A stretch of 60,000 nt of DNA, taken from Lineus longissimus. Lineage: Eukaryota; Nemertea; Pilidiophora; Heteronemertea; Lineidae. A model generated the notes under the pieces. The model did no database searches, was not told the origin of the DNA, and saw only the letters and a list, made by a program, of their open reading frames with translations. This document shows, piece by piece, positions 39,601-51,488 of this stretch. The DNA is taken from contig NC_088316.1 of NCBI RefSeq assembly GCF_910592395.1, positions 3,102,001-3,162,000 of the forward strand, given 5' to 3'. How positions within the stretch are numbered: the stretch's first letter is position 1; each line of letters starts with the position of its first letter. The position numbers and the translations under genes were made by a program.

Positions 39601-39807
39601 GTCTTGGTCTGAAATTCCCCGAGGCCGCTATTAACGCTGCCCCCATTCTCTTTGCGACTGCTAAATGCCCCAAATGACCTATTTCAATTCGTTCTTGCTT
39701 GCGTAGCATTCCTGTCCAAATTCAGAGACGAATTTCCATTTGATTCAACTTTCCTTTATTGGCTGTGACAATCTCCCCGAGTCTGATGCATCAAAGGATA
39801 AAAAATG

Positions 39808-40065
39808 TCCCTACGGATTTAGGTGCCGTATATCAGGAGTGGCACAGATAGAGGGTCAAAATGTCAACTGCAACAAACTCAATGTAAATCTGATACATGT
39901 GGATGAATATGTTTTAAGAGGATGCTCTCGTCGGGGGTGGGGGGGAGGGTGTGGGGGGGGGGGGGTTGATATCTCCTTCAGATTCAGGTGCCGTACATCA
40001 GGAGGTGCATATATAGTCGGTGAAAACGTAAACTACAACAGTTCAATTATAATCCTGGTAGTGTT
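39808..40065 (+). repeat. Imperfect direct duplication of about 90 bp
   Basis: atttaggtgccgtatatcag...gtcaaaatgtcaactgcaac at about 39817 recurs as attcaggtgccgtacatcag...gtgaaaacgtaaactacaac at about 39982, with a G-rich stretch between. Confidence 0.65.
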
Positions 40066-41285
40066 TGTATGGGGTGCTATATTACGGTCAGTTCAAACTA
40101 TGTTCTTAAAAGATTGTCTCTAAATCAGAGAGAAATTCGTGCACTTCTGCATGAAAAATCGTTGCATGAAAACACTTTTATTATTGATAAATCTCAATCG
40201 AAAGTATATCGATCTCTTTCGATTTTACATTTTGATTACCAACAAGCAATGACAAAGGATTATTGATCAGCTGATGTGTAGAATGATCTGGCATGTCTAA
40301 GGGTGAATATGTTCATAACTATGATGTGATTTGCGCCTTCGAAATTAGTAGAAGAGGTTTGCGTGCTCATCAAATGTGCTTGTCGTTATTTATCAGTGTG
40401 GTTTCGCTATCTCGCTCCGAGAACCAACTTACCGAAAATGACAAGTTTCTGTGTACGACGTCATCAGCTTTAGGGTAAGTGTTCCCGTTCTCGAAAGCGG
40501 ATACCGTGAATTAGGCCGTGGAACCCGGTGGCTATATTGCGAACAAATAATGGCAAATTTGTGAGACATTTCGGTGGTAAATGAACTTTCTTCACATTTA
40601 AAGGTCTATAGACAGCAGATAAACTGGTCGTTCTTCGCCACTAAACAGTAGGTCGCATCAAAGAAACCGTTGGAAAATGCTTGTCTTTGGTGGATCTCCG
40701 TCGGGAATGCGAACCCAATTCTATAAATCCGATAACGGGAAATGGAACGAGAACCATTCTCGGTGGGACGACTTACAAAAACAAAAACAGAAAAAACAAA
40801 AAAATTTCAAGAATTTTTTTCTTTCATTTTGGCGTCATTTTTATTACTCAGTAAGTCGGGGGGGGGGGGGGGGATGACGAATTACGAAAACGAGGGTGGG
40901 CCTACACAACTTTACGAAACAGTTTCAGCGTAATCCGTGATGTACACTCTCGAACATGAACTATTTTTTTCTAAAGAACAATGAAATCTCCTTTAGCGGA
41001 CACCTGTATGAAGTACACCCTCAACTGAGAACACTGCGTTTGGTCCGAAATTGGTCCGTTTCATTGAATGCGACCTCTGGCTCACGAGAATTCTTAATTA
41101 GGGACCATTGGGCGGTTAGTATAGTTAATTGGTTCCGACTATTAATAGGTCGGTGGTTGAAGGCTCACATGTACGCGTCTTTTAGCGCCACCTATAATTC
41201 AGTGAATTATAGGTGTAGCTAAAAGATATTGCTTTAAAGAATATTCATTGAAACTATTAGATAACGATCTCACTTTCAATTTCAG

Positions 41286-41684
41286 GAGATAAATAAAATG
41301 TGTTCAAAGAGTTACAAGGCAGAAATGCTGTCTCTAAATGCAATAGCTAAACTGCTCACTAAATACCTTTCGATTCGTTTAGACTTGGTTTTGACTGGTA
41401 CACTAGCTTATAAAAACGATGGTCGGTTTGAAAAGGTGGTGTTCGACTGGGCAATTTCTAAGCCAGATGAAAACTATAATTTGAAAGTTGTTTCAGTCAT
41501 TGCTTGTGCTGTTCTTTGCATTCGGTTCGACTGTTCTACTTTCGATGCCCTAACGCACGGCGTCCGATTACTTTGTCAGAGGAGTAAAAAGAAGGGTACA
41601 TGCATGGAGAAGGCGGAGGCTTTCATTAAACCAGGGTCCCGGATGTATCAGAAAAAGGTATTTACATTCAAATCTTCCTCCTAG
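41286..41684 (+). pseudogene. Possible terminal exon or fragment with PAN/apple-like motif
   Basis: A splice-acceptor-like tttcag precedes 41286, and the frame is open to a stop at 41684 (128 residues from its first Met). SVIACAVLCIRFDCSTFDAL followed by a later Cys resembles the PAN/apple pattern, as in the last exon of the F-type lectin gene at 17435. No upstream exon was found, so it may be an exon of an unassembled gene, a duplicated exon or a relic. Confidence 0.35.
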
Positions 41685-43811
41685 GGAGGACGAAATCAAA
41701 GCCAGTAAAACCACGCGCCTCCCTGCGAGATCTCGTGAGATTTGGGTGGTTGATCGCTCCGGTGAAAACGTAGCTACAATCCAACCTTGCTTCGGGAATT
41801 GGAGGAGATGCAATGGCTTGGACGAGGCTGGACGCAATCCTCGCCGATATGGATGCCATGGATTCGATCCTGCATTTTTTGTTCGATCATTGCGCTTGCG
41901 CAAGTCCACTCACCCTGTCTTCGGTCCTATACTCTCTTCATACACATTGAAATTCGTATAGTCCCTCTGCTTATACAGTTTGCTCATCAACACACTGATC
42001 CAATGTGGATAGTGCGCTGCTTGTAACATGGATTGAATGGCCTTCTTGTTATGTTATAGTTTTTTTCATTAGACGGTGAAGTGTATTTGTGTCAAACAGT
42101 TGTGTAATAAAGATATAAAGTTTAACAATGATCGACGCCGTCACGGCCGCTCAGTATTGCTGTGATCCGTGAAGGAGTGATCAGGTGACAGCACGACTGA
42201 TGACGCAGGAAGTGGCGCCAACTTCGAACAGAATTTGTGAATTTATGCAGATTTCTCGCATGAATCTATTTTCTCAACCATGCGACCTTCCTCGGCGTCG
42301 CTAAGGCAATGAAAAACATATTTTTGTTTTGTTTTTTAGTTTTATGAATGGATCGTATTCTTGCAAAATTGGGCGAAAAAACTGAAACGATCCCTCGTCC
42401 ACCATTTTGAAAAAATAGAACCAATCAGGCCATTTTTTCGTCAACCAATCATTTTCTCAATAGGCACCTCGCACGTCGTCCCTTTTGGGACGAAGTATTG
42501 GTCTAACGTGTTGGTGGCGTCACACTGGCAATATGCGTCTCGTCCGGTATTGATGACGTCACGCCTTCTAACATGGCACCTTTTGGCAGGTAGAGAAGTA
42601 TCTAATTTGATTTTTAAAACTTTTCTGACAGCTCTTGGTTGTACGAGTAAAATAAAAAGGTCCATTGTCAGCTTCTCTTGGTTTAGGTCAACTGTAACCG
42701 AAGGTTTTCTTCGGTTGTTTTTTTCGTGTCTGGTGTTCCGTTCACAGAACCATCGATTTGTATTCAAGTTTATTAGTTCTTTAAGCAAATGATATTATTA
42801 CATCTGTACTATTCAAGGCGAAACCCTTCCGACCTTTAGTTTGCTCGAAGATGTTGAAAAAGGTTGCATATCGCTCTCGTTTTCATAATTGCTCTTTGAT
42901 TTTCATGAAACCTACCACAAATAAACAGTATAATATCCTGTTCCACCGGTGGAACCTATTCTTAAAATTTATTCCGAAAAAGGCCCGAGATTCCAGCATA
43001 GGAAATTTTACTAGACAAACTTTCTAGATGCTTCGATAGTAGTCGCACACAACATTCACAATGACATTAATTTTCTGTTTTAATTATGTCATCGACGACG
43101 TATTTTTAGCGCGTTCGATTTCTAGTGCCGCGCTTCGGTAATCACCGGATCTCGAGCCTTAAAGCGCATGCCCAGTATGATTTGAGCCCGAACGCTCTTG
43201 CGCCAGGCCCGAGTAATTTTAGGGTAAAGTAGCGTAAAAAAGAATGACCAGACACACTACCGTATGTGCGTTAACTACAAAAACGACTCTCTAACCTTAT
43301 TGAACAATTTGTTCACATCTAAATATCAATTTCTTCCAAAGGCTATCATATTTTTGCCAAAAAGTGAAGTCAGATGCAATAAACACATTTCGTGTATTTC
43401 GCAAAGCCGGCATTTACAGGATCGTTTGCCATCTTTTCTCAAAGGTCACGTGCGGTGGCCATGGAAGTAACCCGCTCGCAAGGTCGCTTACTTCGGCCTG
43501 GCGCGAGATGAGGCGCCAGTACCAAAAAGAACGCACTGGCGCTAACTCGCGCAAGCGCCGCGCTAGTAATCGAACACGCTATTTGTGTGGCATGCCAGTG
43601 CACCTGGTCAGTATCGATGAACTTTGGACAGGAAACAAACAATGCATTGCAGTAAAGTCAGCAATTCTGGTGCGGTCGTGGCTAGAGCGAAGGCTTGAAT
43701 AGATAAACACGGTCGGACAGGATGCACAGATTCATTTGTGGTCCGTTTCATAAAGTCCAAGAGCAGTGAGAGCGATTTGCAATATTTCTCAACTTCTGGG
43801 CGCCACTTGTT
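41685..43811. other. Intergenic, no confident gene
   Basis: Several ORFs of 60-143 codons occur, the longest at 42361-42792 (plus), which lacks recognisable domains. No repeat family was identified. Confidence 0.4.
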
Positions 43812-44822
43812 ATGAGGTACCACTTGAGTGACAGGCCGTCAATCATACCGCCAATTCTCACAAATAAGAAGGCATTCTACACAATATTTCATTTCAATCG
43901 TCCCTTTATTGTGGTGATGTACGAAGAGGAGCCTATTCCTTGGAGTCGGATCATTGTCTACAGGCCTTGCCAAAATTACCTTACCTTCTGCGTCTTATAT
44001 AATTCAACATACTATGCTGATAGACTACTCCCAGGAAAATTACTGACGATGTCGTTTTCTAACTTTGTGTTCTTAGTCCGCGCCAAGTTGCCCAATTACG
44101 ATATCCTGACAGTAAAACTGTTTGATATTCGAGCAGGAAAGGTTGTAGGACATTTGATTATCCCAGCAAAGGAAAGGTGTACTAATTGTAAGTTGATGTT
44201 CCCGTTTTACACCGTTGACACGATCATTTATACTTTCTATTGTCAAATACCTTATTCCATGAAGTTTTCTCTGACTATTTATTATTCAGTCCAGAAACAT
44301 ACCAACAGTGACTTGACCTACATACTTTTACAAAATAACACATTTGTTTTTACCCGAGAGTTTCGAGCTTCGGCATCCTTTGTTTATGAATTCTTTTTCG
44401 ATTCGGACGGTGGTTTTGTCTTCCCAGCCGCCTCCGCGATCAAAGCGCTTGAAGTGATTATTTTTCGTAACATTTTCGATGGTGACCCTGCAAAGGAAAG
44501 CTACATGGTCAATGATCCAGATCAGTTAGAATACCTCACATCTAACAACGAACTTGGAGTTTTCTTAATGCGCTATTCTTATGCTAAATATCTGAGCATC
44601 ATGAAAATGATAAACATTGGATGCCTTTCTGAAAATAACTGGCATGCATACCAAAATGATAGTATTACAGAAACATTGCTTATATTTCGTCCTTATCTTT
44701 CAAAATCAAATAGTAAAGTCACGTTTGACAGACGGAGGAACATTCTGCAAATGCATTTGCATAAAAGTAAAAACGGTGGCTCTATTTATGATGCCGTTGA
44801 TGTGAGCAGTGCATTGATGTAA
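43812..44822 (+). CDS. Intronless ORF of unknown family, paralogue A
   Basis: 336 residues from the ATG at 43812, single exon. Beta-rich composition with motifs SRIIVYRPCQNYLTFCVLYN, LTVKLFDIRAGKVVGHLIIP and CTNCKLMFPFYTV. These align in order with the downstream ORF (IIVYKRN, YILFDTKKGEFAGECRLP, CSKPFMYPLIHV), so the two are paralogues. Alternating strands and YxLFD-type repeats could suggest a propeller-like fold, but this is a guess. No signal peptide is seen. Length and paralogy argue against chance. It may be a retrogene pair or a lineage-specific family. Confidence 0.6.
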   Translation: MRYHLSDRPSIIPPILTNKKAFYTIFHFNRPFIVVMYEEEPIPWSRIIVYRPCQNYLTFCVLYNSTYYADRLLPGKLLTMSFSNFVFLVRAKLPNYDILTVKLFDIRAGKVVGHLIIPAKERCTNCKLMFPFYTVDTIIYTFYCQIPYSMKFSLTIYYSVQKHTNSDLTYILLQNNTFVFTREFRASASFVYEFFFDSDGGFVFPAASAIKALEVIIFRNIFDGDPAKESYMVNDPDQLEYLTSNNELGVFLMRYSYAKYLSIMKMINIGCLSENNWHAYQNDSITETLLIFRPYLSKSNSKVTFDRRRNILQMHLHKSKNGGSIYDAVDVSSALM

Positions 44823-44864
44823 TTTTACCGCATCTTAATTTTTTTTTTCATCTCGTGTAACTGT

Positions 44865-46013
44865 ATGAGCGTAAGTAAAAGTTATGTAGGCCGTAAGTGT
44901 AGCGTAACGTTAAAATGCCTTTATAACTGCATGTTGACAAATATGATACATGTAATTCATAATCCCTCTATTAAGGAGATAGCCAACGTTAGATACAAAC
45001 TTCAGAAAAGACTACCGTTTCGACCAGTTCTAGTTCAACTAAAACGTGAAAATTGGTTTTTCGATCAAACTTCTGGTCGAATCCTACTTTATAAGCAGCC
45101 ATTCACGACACCTTATCATACAATAATTGTCTATAAACGTAATATTGGACACTACGGGATAGTTTTTAAAACAACATTTTTTAGCAATGATAATCGTCGT
45201 GCTTTCATCCGAGGGGCACTTTTCAAACACTACATGCTATTCTGTGACAGATACACAACAATAAAACGCTATATCTTGTTTGACACCAAAAAAGGAGAAT
45301 TCGCGGGCGAGTGCAGATTGCCTCAAGCAGACAGTTGCTCTAAGCCATTCATGTATCCTCTTATTCACGTTGGGATACAAGAAAAGCTTCTCGTGACTTG
45401 TATATCACGCGATACCTGTATGGTCAACATTTACGACTTAACAGAAACCAACAAAACAGGAATTCGCGAATTCTTCCTCAACAATACATTTCACGTTCTT
45501 GTAGGCCTACGTCAATGCCGTACTTTTGAAGTTGGATATTCTGTTTTGAGCGATATATGTTTTTACGCGTTAGAAAGGCATTATATTAAAGGAAGCTGGT
45601 ATATATTCTTGATATCCTACCCAAAGGAAAATATGCACCGGCCCCTCAAACACCGTGTCAACAACAAGGAGGCAATTCAACCTACCCGAGGAGAATACTG
45701 CCGTAGTAGACCTGGCCTGAGGCTCGACGTGTTGTCTCGAACTATATTTCTTCTCAGCGCACCTGGACTCTGCGCGATCCAATTTAAAAGTGATTACCAG
45801 CCAAAGAATGGACTTGTGAGAAATGGTTCTGGAAAGCTAGCACTTCGAGAGATAAGTGCAACACTTCATCCACTATGTAGCGATGGTTTTCTTAGTAATT
45901 ACTACTTTCATCCCCCTGACGGTTCACTTCTGCACCTTGTTGCATCGAAGAAATGGGCATCCAAAGAGCAGGAACGTCTTACCTCGGTTGAAATATACGA
46001 GCAAGTTGGTTAA
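44865..46013 (+). CDS. Intronless ORF of unknown family, paralogue B
   Basis: 382 residues from the ATG at 44865, 42 nt after the stop of paralogue A. Residues about 55-180 follow paralogue A motif by motif. The C-terminal part (RPGLRLDVLSRTIFLLSAPG, HPPDGSLLHLVASKKW) reads like repeated strand blades. Basic overall. Strong divergence with preserved frame suggests both were selected for some time. No known family is recognised and no polyA tract or target duplication marks a simple retrocopy. Confidence 0.6.
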   Translation: MSVSKSYVGRKCSVTLKCLYNCMLTNMIHVIHNPSIKEIANVRYKLQKRLPFRPVLVQLKRENWFFDQTSGRILLYKQPFTTPYHTIIVYKRNIGHYGIVFKTTFFSNDNRRAFIRGALFKHYMLFCDRYTTIKRYILFDTKKGEFAGECRLPQADSCSKPFMYPLIHVGIQEKLLVTCISRDTCMVNIYDLTETNKTGIREFFLNNTFHVLVGLRQCRTFEVGYSVLSDICFYALERHYIKGSWYIFLISYPKENMHRPLKHRVNNKEAIQPTRGEYCRSRPGLRLDVLSRTIFLLSAPGLCAIQFKSDYQPKNGLVRNGSGKLALREISATLHPLCSDGFLSNYYFHPPDGSLLHLVASKKWASKEQERLTSVEIYEQVG

Positions 46014-46741
46014 ACAAGTTGTGAAGTGAAGGGAATATTGTGTTTTGTTTACCATGAAAGATACGTTAAATGACAGAGGATTTATGCGTCCGTGTGGTGT
46101 GTAAACACTTACCTAATGTCTAACCTAACACCAATGATACAACCTGTTGTTTTCTAGACTATGAATTGTGCTTTCCGTACTTCTGTACCATCTCGAGCGA
46201 AGAGAAAAGTAAAAGTAACCAAATGAAACTCATTATAGGTATATCATATCCGAGCGAGAGATTATATGAAAATGCTGAGCTTAAAATAGTCATATTATAA
46301 GGTATAGGCGAGTAAACTCCTCGTATTCAACTAGCATCGATCGCGTTCACGTTGAAAGGCGTTTGGTTCTCAAAGGCGCCAGAGTCAGTCATATTCTCCT
46401 CTCCTCGCACACAATACTCGGTCGTTAGTGCCGAGTGTTGGCCAGAAGATCAGGATGCGAATGCGGGCGAAGAAAACAGCTTGGGTGATGTCAGAATGAC
46501 CTCATTTTGTAAACAAAGATATCCATCTATACTTGAGGCCAAATTCAGAGTAGCTACCAAACGTATCTGAAGCCGTCATCCTTTAAGCTGGCAACATACC
46601 AAGCGAATCATTGAACATGTCGTTACAACAAGATGCAATGAATCGCTTTTTATGCGGTTGGAATGACTCAAACTGGAGGGTTAAGCTACACTTCTTGGTA
46701 CTGCGGACACTAGGCCTATATAGAATGTTCTATATACTATA

Positions 46742-46960
46742 TTAGGAAGTGATTATATGGCGAGCCCGGCTTACCAAACAACCGCATGTTTCTGCATTAG
46801 ATGGAGAGCCGAACTCCTTCATACCTTACAGACTATGGTACATGTACTCGAAATTCATACTTCGCCTTCCAGCAACTCATTATTATTAAAGACAACGCGT
46901 TCAACAGTACTGGAGGTCTGGCGAAGGACCTTAAGCAATGTACCAATTCTCTAATTAATC
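46742..46960 (+). mobile_element. Diverged partial copy of the ATTTGGCAAGCC transposon family
   Basis: aggaagtgattatatggcga and agatggagagccgaactcc match the left part of the copies at 23113 and 30864. The right TIR is not found. Confidence 0.55.
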
Positions 46961-48164
46961 AGTTAATCACATTTCACCTGCCTGCTGTAACCCAGACGAG
47001 CATATGCCTTTTCGTCGATTATTGACCAAAACAATTCGGCCAAAACTATTTAGAGGTTTCATGAAAAAACTAAAGGAATTTGAGAACCCCAAAAAACCTC
47101 TAAACGTTTTTCACTTCGCCAAAAACCTCAAGCGGTGCATATTTGTGTTGGTTTCTCAAACGCTCGAATAAATTCATTTCTATAAGTGCACGATGATAAC
47201 TAAGTCATAAGGTTCTTCAAGAGGAAAATCGGAGTAAGGTGGTTAAGAAAACTCCGTTTGGCGTCGTTTTCAGACTGTGATAAACTGATTAAAGCGAATT
47301 ACTTACCTTAAAATGTTTGTTTTTCTGGTTTAAATGCATCTTAGACATATCGGATGTTGACTGAGACGTCAATATCTAATTCGATTTCATCTTGTGAATT
47401 CGCTTTAAACAAATTCACTCGGGAAATTAATGTTAAGACGAAAGTAAGTCATGGAGTGCAGTGCGAAATTAAATTAAAAATACCATGTATTGATCCGTGA
47501 TCTCTCTAACAATTGCTGATGGGTTGACAAAATGGGCAAATACCATTTTCACCACAATTCAGCAACAACATTTTTCCGCAAACCAAATGATGAGCAGTCA
47601 TCCAGTTGTAAAAAACCAATCTCCAGCGCGGCTATAAACCTCTCTCCAACTGGGAATAGAGCGACTCTGTTTTTAATTATACTTCAATACCTCCAACACG
47701 TCTGATCGAAAATCATGTTGTCACCAGCTGCACGATTCTCACGTTAAACACCGAGTTACACGAGAACTGCTGAAAGGTTTAGAGCCGCTCTGATTTCTTG
47801 CCGTTGCGACTCTGGCCACTTGAGAATGACATCAGTCTTCAAAGATGCTAAAGTATTTCTTTGTCATCAGCTGCTATAGTTCTGTATCTCACAATTCCCT
47901 CTCCTTCAGCGTTCGCTCTGCACAGGAGGTGATATTCTCCTCCGCCTCAGAGGTGGGATGAGCGTTTTTACGTGCCACTACCGTTATAGACGTCAATGGG
48001 TTTTAATATTACCCAAGTGATTCCGATTTTGGCCAGAGGTAGAGTCCACGCAAGCTGTACTCATGTTTCTCACTTGGTGGGGTCTTTTGCTTGCACAGGC
48101 ACAAGGAACTTTAGTTTTTACGTCTCATTCGAAAGACAGTGTGAAGAGCCAAGAGTTTTAGTTC

Positions 48165-48260
48165 CTTGGAAGCCACGCCGGTTCATCCAGAAACTCCCGG
48201 GATCGAATCCGGGCCCCATTTAGTGGTAGCTATCAGTGTTAACCACCTGGCAGGCTGTGA
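48165..48260 (-). mobile_element. tRNA-like SINE fragment
   Basis: The minus strand has a B box GGATTCGATCCCGG (48210-48197) and upstream AGGTGGTTAACACTGATAG resembling an A box, spaced as in a tRNA. There is no complete cloverleaf. Confidence 0.42.
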
Positions 48261-48378
48261 GGCGCCATGAATCTCACAATTAACAGCGATCCCTACAAGA
48301 ATGAGCAGTAGAGAACACGATCTCTAAGTTTTAAGGAATTAATAGCGCCTCGGGTTTTGGACTGCATTTTCGGTCTAC

Positions 48379-48610
48379 CCGAGCGGTCTTGATTATACAA
48401 CCAATGACCGCCAGCTCGGTATTAATTTCTATTCTAAAAGGTTTCAAAATTAAACAAATTAAATACGATTTGAAAGGTATATATGTTCCGTTTTCGTCAA
48501 AGAATGATCCAGCCTGGTGTCCGGAACTCCCTCATATTGTTGCTTGTGAAGATGACGTCAATTTTATACCTACCCAGGCGGTCATTGGTTACTATACCAA
48601 GACCGCTCCG
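48379..48610. mobile_element. Inverted-repeat element, GAGCGGTCTTG termini
   Basis: GAGCGGTCTTGATTATACAA...CCAATGACCGCC at the left is mirrored by GGCGGTCATTGG...ATACCAAGACCGCTC at the right, arms about 33 bp, total about 230 bp. Non-coding despite an overlapping 90-codon ORF. Confidence 0.65.
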
Positions 48611-49053
48611 ATCAAAACGAGGCGTAATGTATTTTGTATTAGAAACAATGATATACTGTGACTAAGGCCTTTTAGAATTTCGGACAAACACTGCCCATGC
48701 GCGCCAGTGTTTGCCAAAACCGGCAGGGCCCAATAAACGTAATGGCTTCAGCAAGATATCGCACGTTTTTGACATGACGAAAATGTATATAAAACGCTTG
48801 CATTTTGGATATCACAGAGCGATCAAGCTATCCCCGTCATACTCTCATACCCGTTGATCAAGATTCCCCATAAGTGACCATATGTGTCAAGTTATAGGGA
48901 GTAAAACATTTTGCCTATGGTTTGGGAAGCTTCACCAGGACCCCGCAGGTGATGGTAAGGCGCTGCAGACAAGTGCAGTGGCTCGCCTCCATCGCATTAA
49001 CGGCTCGCACCCATGTCACTCAACATCGGGAGGCAGTCGGCGACGAACCCGCA

Positions 49054-51488
49054 ATGGAGCAAAGGCTATCAAGACAGTTCAATCGAACGGGATTATATTT
49101 AAACTGTTCAGAGAACGAAACGGACCTGAAAGCTTTGTTCAACGTATTCGTGAACCATGCCTATTTACCGCCTATCGAGTTGAGGGAATTACACATCGTC
49201 ACAATGGTGATTGCACTACCTTTAGTGATATTCACAGGAATAATATTTAATATTCTTTCAATTTGGATCCTGTCTCGTGATAAACGCTACAACCCAAGTA
49301 TCTTCCTTCTCCAAGCGTTAGCAGTTGCGGATACCTTATTCCTACTTCTAAACGCCTTATTTTTCGCATTACCTGTTATGATAATTCACTGGTTCGGAAT
49401 AGGCTGTGAACTTGATAATTACGTTGTGGCAATAGCGGACGCGGATTCGAACAGCGTTGGCCGCCAGATTGCCCAGATTACACAGACTGTCCGGATCCTT
49501 GCAGTCGGGATGATAGTCCTTGTTACAGTTGACAGGTAATACTTTCTAAAACTGAATTTTCCCCGTGCTCTATATTTCATGTTTTCTGTTATATCACTCC
49601 TACCTGAACCGGAAAATGCTACAATCTCCTTGGTCCTTTACAAGTTGTTGTAATTTCCAGTGAAAAAACACCTTGTGCCTTTGCAATTACAGGTAGCCGA
49701 TAATCAACTGCTGCTGTTAACTCATGTTATTTTCTCATTAGTGCTATAAAGTCGCTTTGCATAGTATCGCTAACAAGCCGTTTAGTGACGATGTTCTTGA
49801 AAAAGAGATCTTGTTCTTAAGTGCAAAAATATAATCACTTCACAAAAAATGTCCATTGCTTCTCAGAAAAACTGAAGCGATTGTCGTAATAACGTGAAAA
49901 CGTTTGTCAAATTTTCAAAATTTTAGTAGCATAATCTTGTGTCAAGGAAATAAAAACTTCGGGGGTCTCACGACCTAATGCACTGCCGGCTGCAACGCAA
50001 TAGGGCCCTGGTTCGATCCCAGGAAGAACCCATGCAGTATTCTATTTCTGGATGAGAACTAGCGAGGCTTTCAAGGAACTAAAATTCCTGGCTCTTCGCA
50101 ACACAGCATATGAGTATACATGTACATGTAGAGAAAAAACAGCGGCTGTCGTGCGAGACGAAAAGCCGTGGTTCCTCGTAGGGCGAGTGAAATATTCCAC
50201 ACCGGTGAATAGTAGCCTATCAGGCTTCATACCTCCGGCAAAAATCCGATAAGGTTACGTCGACGCCGGTAATTATTGCGATGATAATGATGAAAGCGAT
50301 CCAACGTAGTTGTTTTAAATTTCTCGGGTCGCACGGCAGATTTCCTTAGGCTGTTATACTGGAAGATGAACGACCTGACCAAATGTAGAACTAATCGACC
50401 TTCAAACAGGCGTTGTGCGGTCGAAATATCCTTGACCCAACCAATTAGAGCGAAAACGTCCACGCTTTTCGATCAGAAAAGCTCTGAGCACAAACCCGGA
50501 GGTAATTTTTAAAAACGAATGACTTCTAAGGTTGTCTTCAGAGGTTTTCTTCAATAAAAATGGATACTTAACTTAAAGATGAAAGGAAAGAAGCTTTTTG
50601 GAACAGCCTTTATTGTCATTGCTGACAGTTACTGGCTTAACCTTTAGCCTAATTTACTACATGTACCTTTCACATCATTGAGTCGTCATGGATCATTAAA
50701 GGAAGAAATGAAGACCTTTGGTTTTTCATGTCACCAATTTAAGAGAAAACGGACGTCCAAAATTCAGGGACCATGGTTACAATGTACCTTTTCTGTTTTA
50801 CAGGTACATAGCTTTGTTCTACCCTTTGCACGCCCAACGATTCTGCACCTTCGGTGCGACACGGAAGCTCATAGCTCTCCTGTTCTTCTACGGATTAACA
50901 TGGTTCGTCGTCCTCAAACTCGTGGATTCTAAAGTCTTCAACATCAAAGCGAAGAATCGAACGTTTGCGCTAGGTAATGCCATCAATCTAATCATACCTG
51001 CTGTAGTAATATTCGTGCTGAATATCAAGTTGATAGTAAACATCCGTGACACTAAACGACAGTTACGGGCAATGGGGAGTGAACGCAATCGTACCAATGA
51101 CGAAGACTTTCGCGAGTTCATGAGCTTGACGGTCAAACTTATCGCTGTTGCGTCGACTTTTCTGATATGTGCTGTTCCCGGTGTGATACAGTCTGTCAAT
51201 ATGATCCTGGCGATGGAGTGGCGTTACGACTGTTGCATCCCGCTACTTTCCATTGATATCATGAACTATCTCTCCATCCTGCTAATGAACTTTAACTCAA
51301 GTGTGAATTTCTTTCTATACGTTTCGACCGGGGGTAGATTTCGTCGTGATTTGAATGAGACGTTTCAACACATCTGTGGCAGGAGGTATAAGGCGATTAT
51401 GTCATACTCGCACTCTCGCAAGAATTACCGAACTGAGTGCGAGAGTGCTAGCACAACAGCTATACAGCTGTGTGAATATCCAACTTGA
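49054..51488 (+). CDS. Class A GPCR, FMRFamide-receptor-like, two exons
   Basis: Exons 49054-49535 and 50804-51488, 388 residues. The intron splits the DRY motif: GACAG|GTAATA and TTTACAG|GTACATA give DRYIALFYPL. The N-terminus carries glycosylation sites (NRT, NCS, NET). TM1 has N in GIIFNILSIWIL, TM2 has D in LQALAVADTLFLLLN, TM6 has FLICAVPG, and TM7 has NSSVNFFLYV in place of NPxxY, a variant typical of FMRFamide/neuropeptide receptors. Seven hydrophobic segments are seen. A neuropeptide ligand is likely but not defined. An earlier in-frame ATG at 48952 would add 34 residues; 49054 is preferred because it places the glycosylation sites at the very N-terminus. Confidence 0.85.
49975..50035 (+). 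mobile_element. tRNA-like sequence in GPCR intron
   Basis: ACCTAATGCACTGCCGGCTG (A-box-like) and GGTTCGATCCC (B box, 50010-50020) occur with tRNA spacing. It looks like a tRNA-derived SINE head or tRNA pseudogene. Confidence 0.45.

Larger units (their letters stand above)
37478..41285. other. Intergenic with simple repeats
   Basis: Contains the 39372-39600 minisatellite, an imperfect direct duplication (39808-39895 / 39974-40065), G-runs near 39940 and 40860, and a fragment of the Tigger-like MITE near 40987-41090 (tttagcggacacctgtatga). No gene is supported. Confidence 0.45.
46014..48377. other. Intergenic with a diverged transposon copy and a tRNA-like SINE
   Basis: 46742-46960 is a diverged partial copy of the ATTTGGCAAGCC family. 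48165-48260 has tRNA-like pol III boxes on the minus strand. The rest holds no recognisable gene. Confidence 0.45.

Noticed and set aside
42361-42792. 143-codon ORF as a gene
   Set aside because: No domain, no splice context, and an overlapping ORF of similar length on the other strand; composition looks non-coding.
49975-50035. Functional tRNA gene in the GPCR intron
   Set aside because: The A and B boxes are present but a proper acceptor stem and anticodon arm could not be formed by eye.
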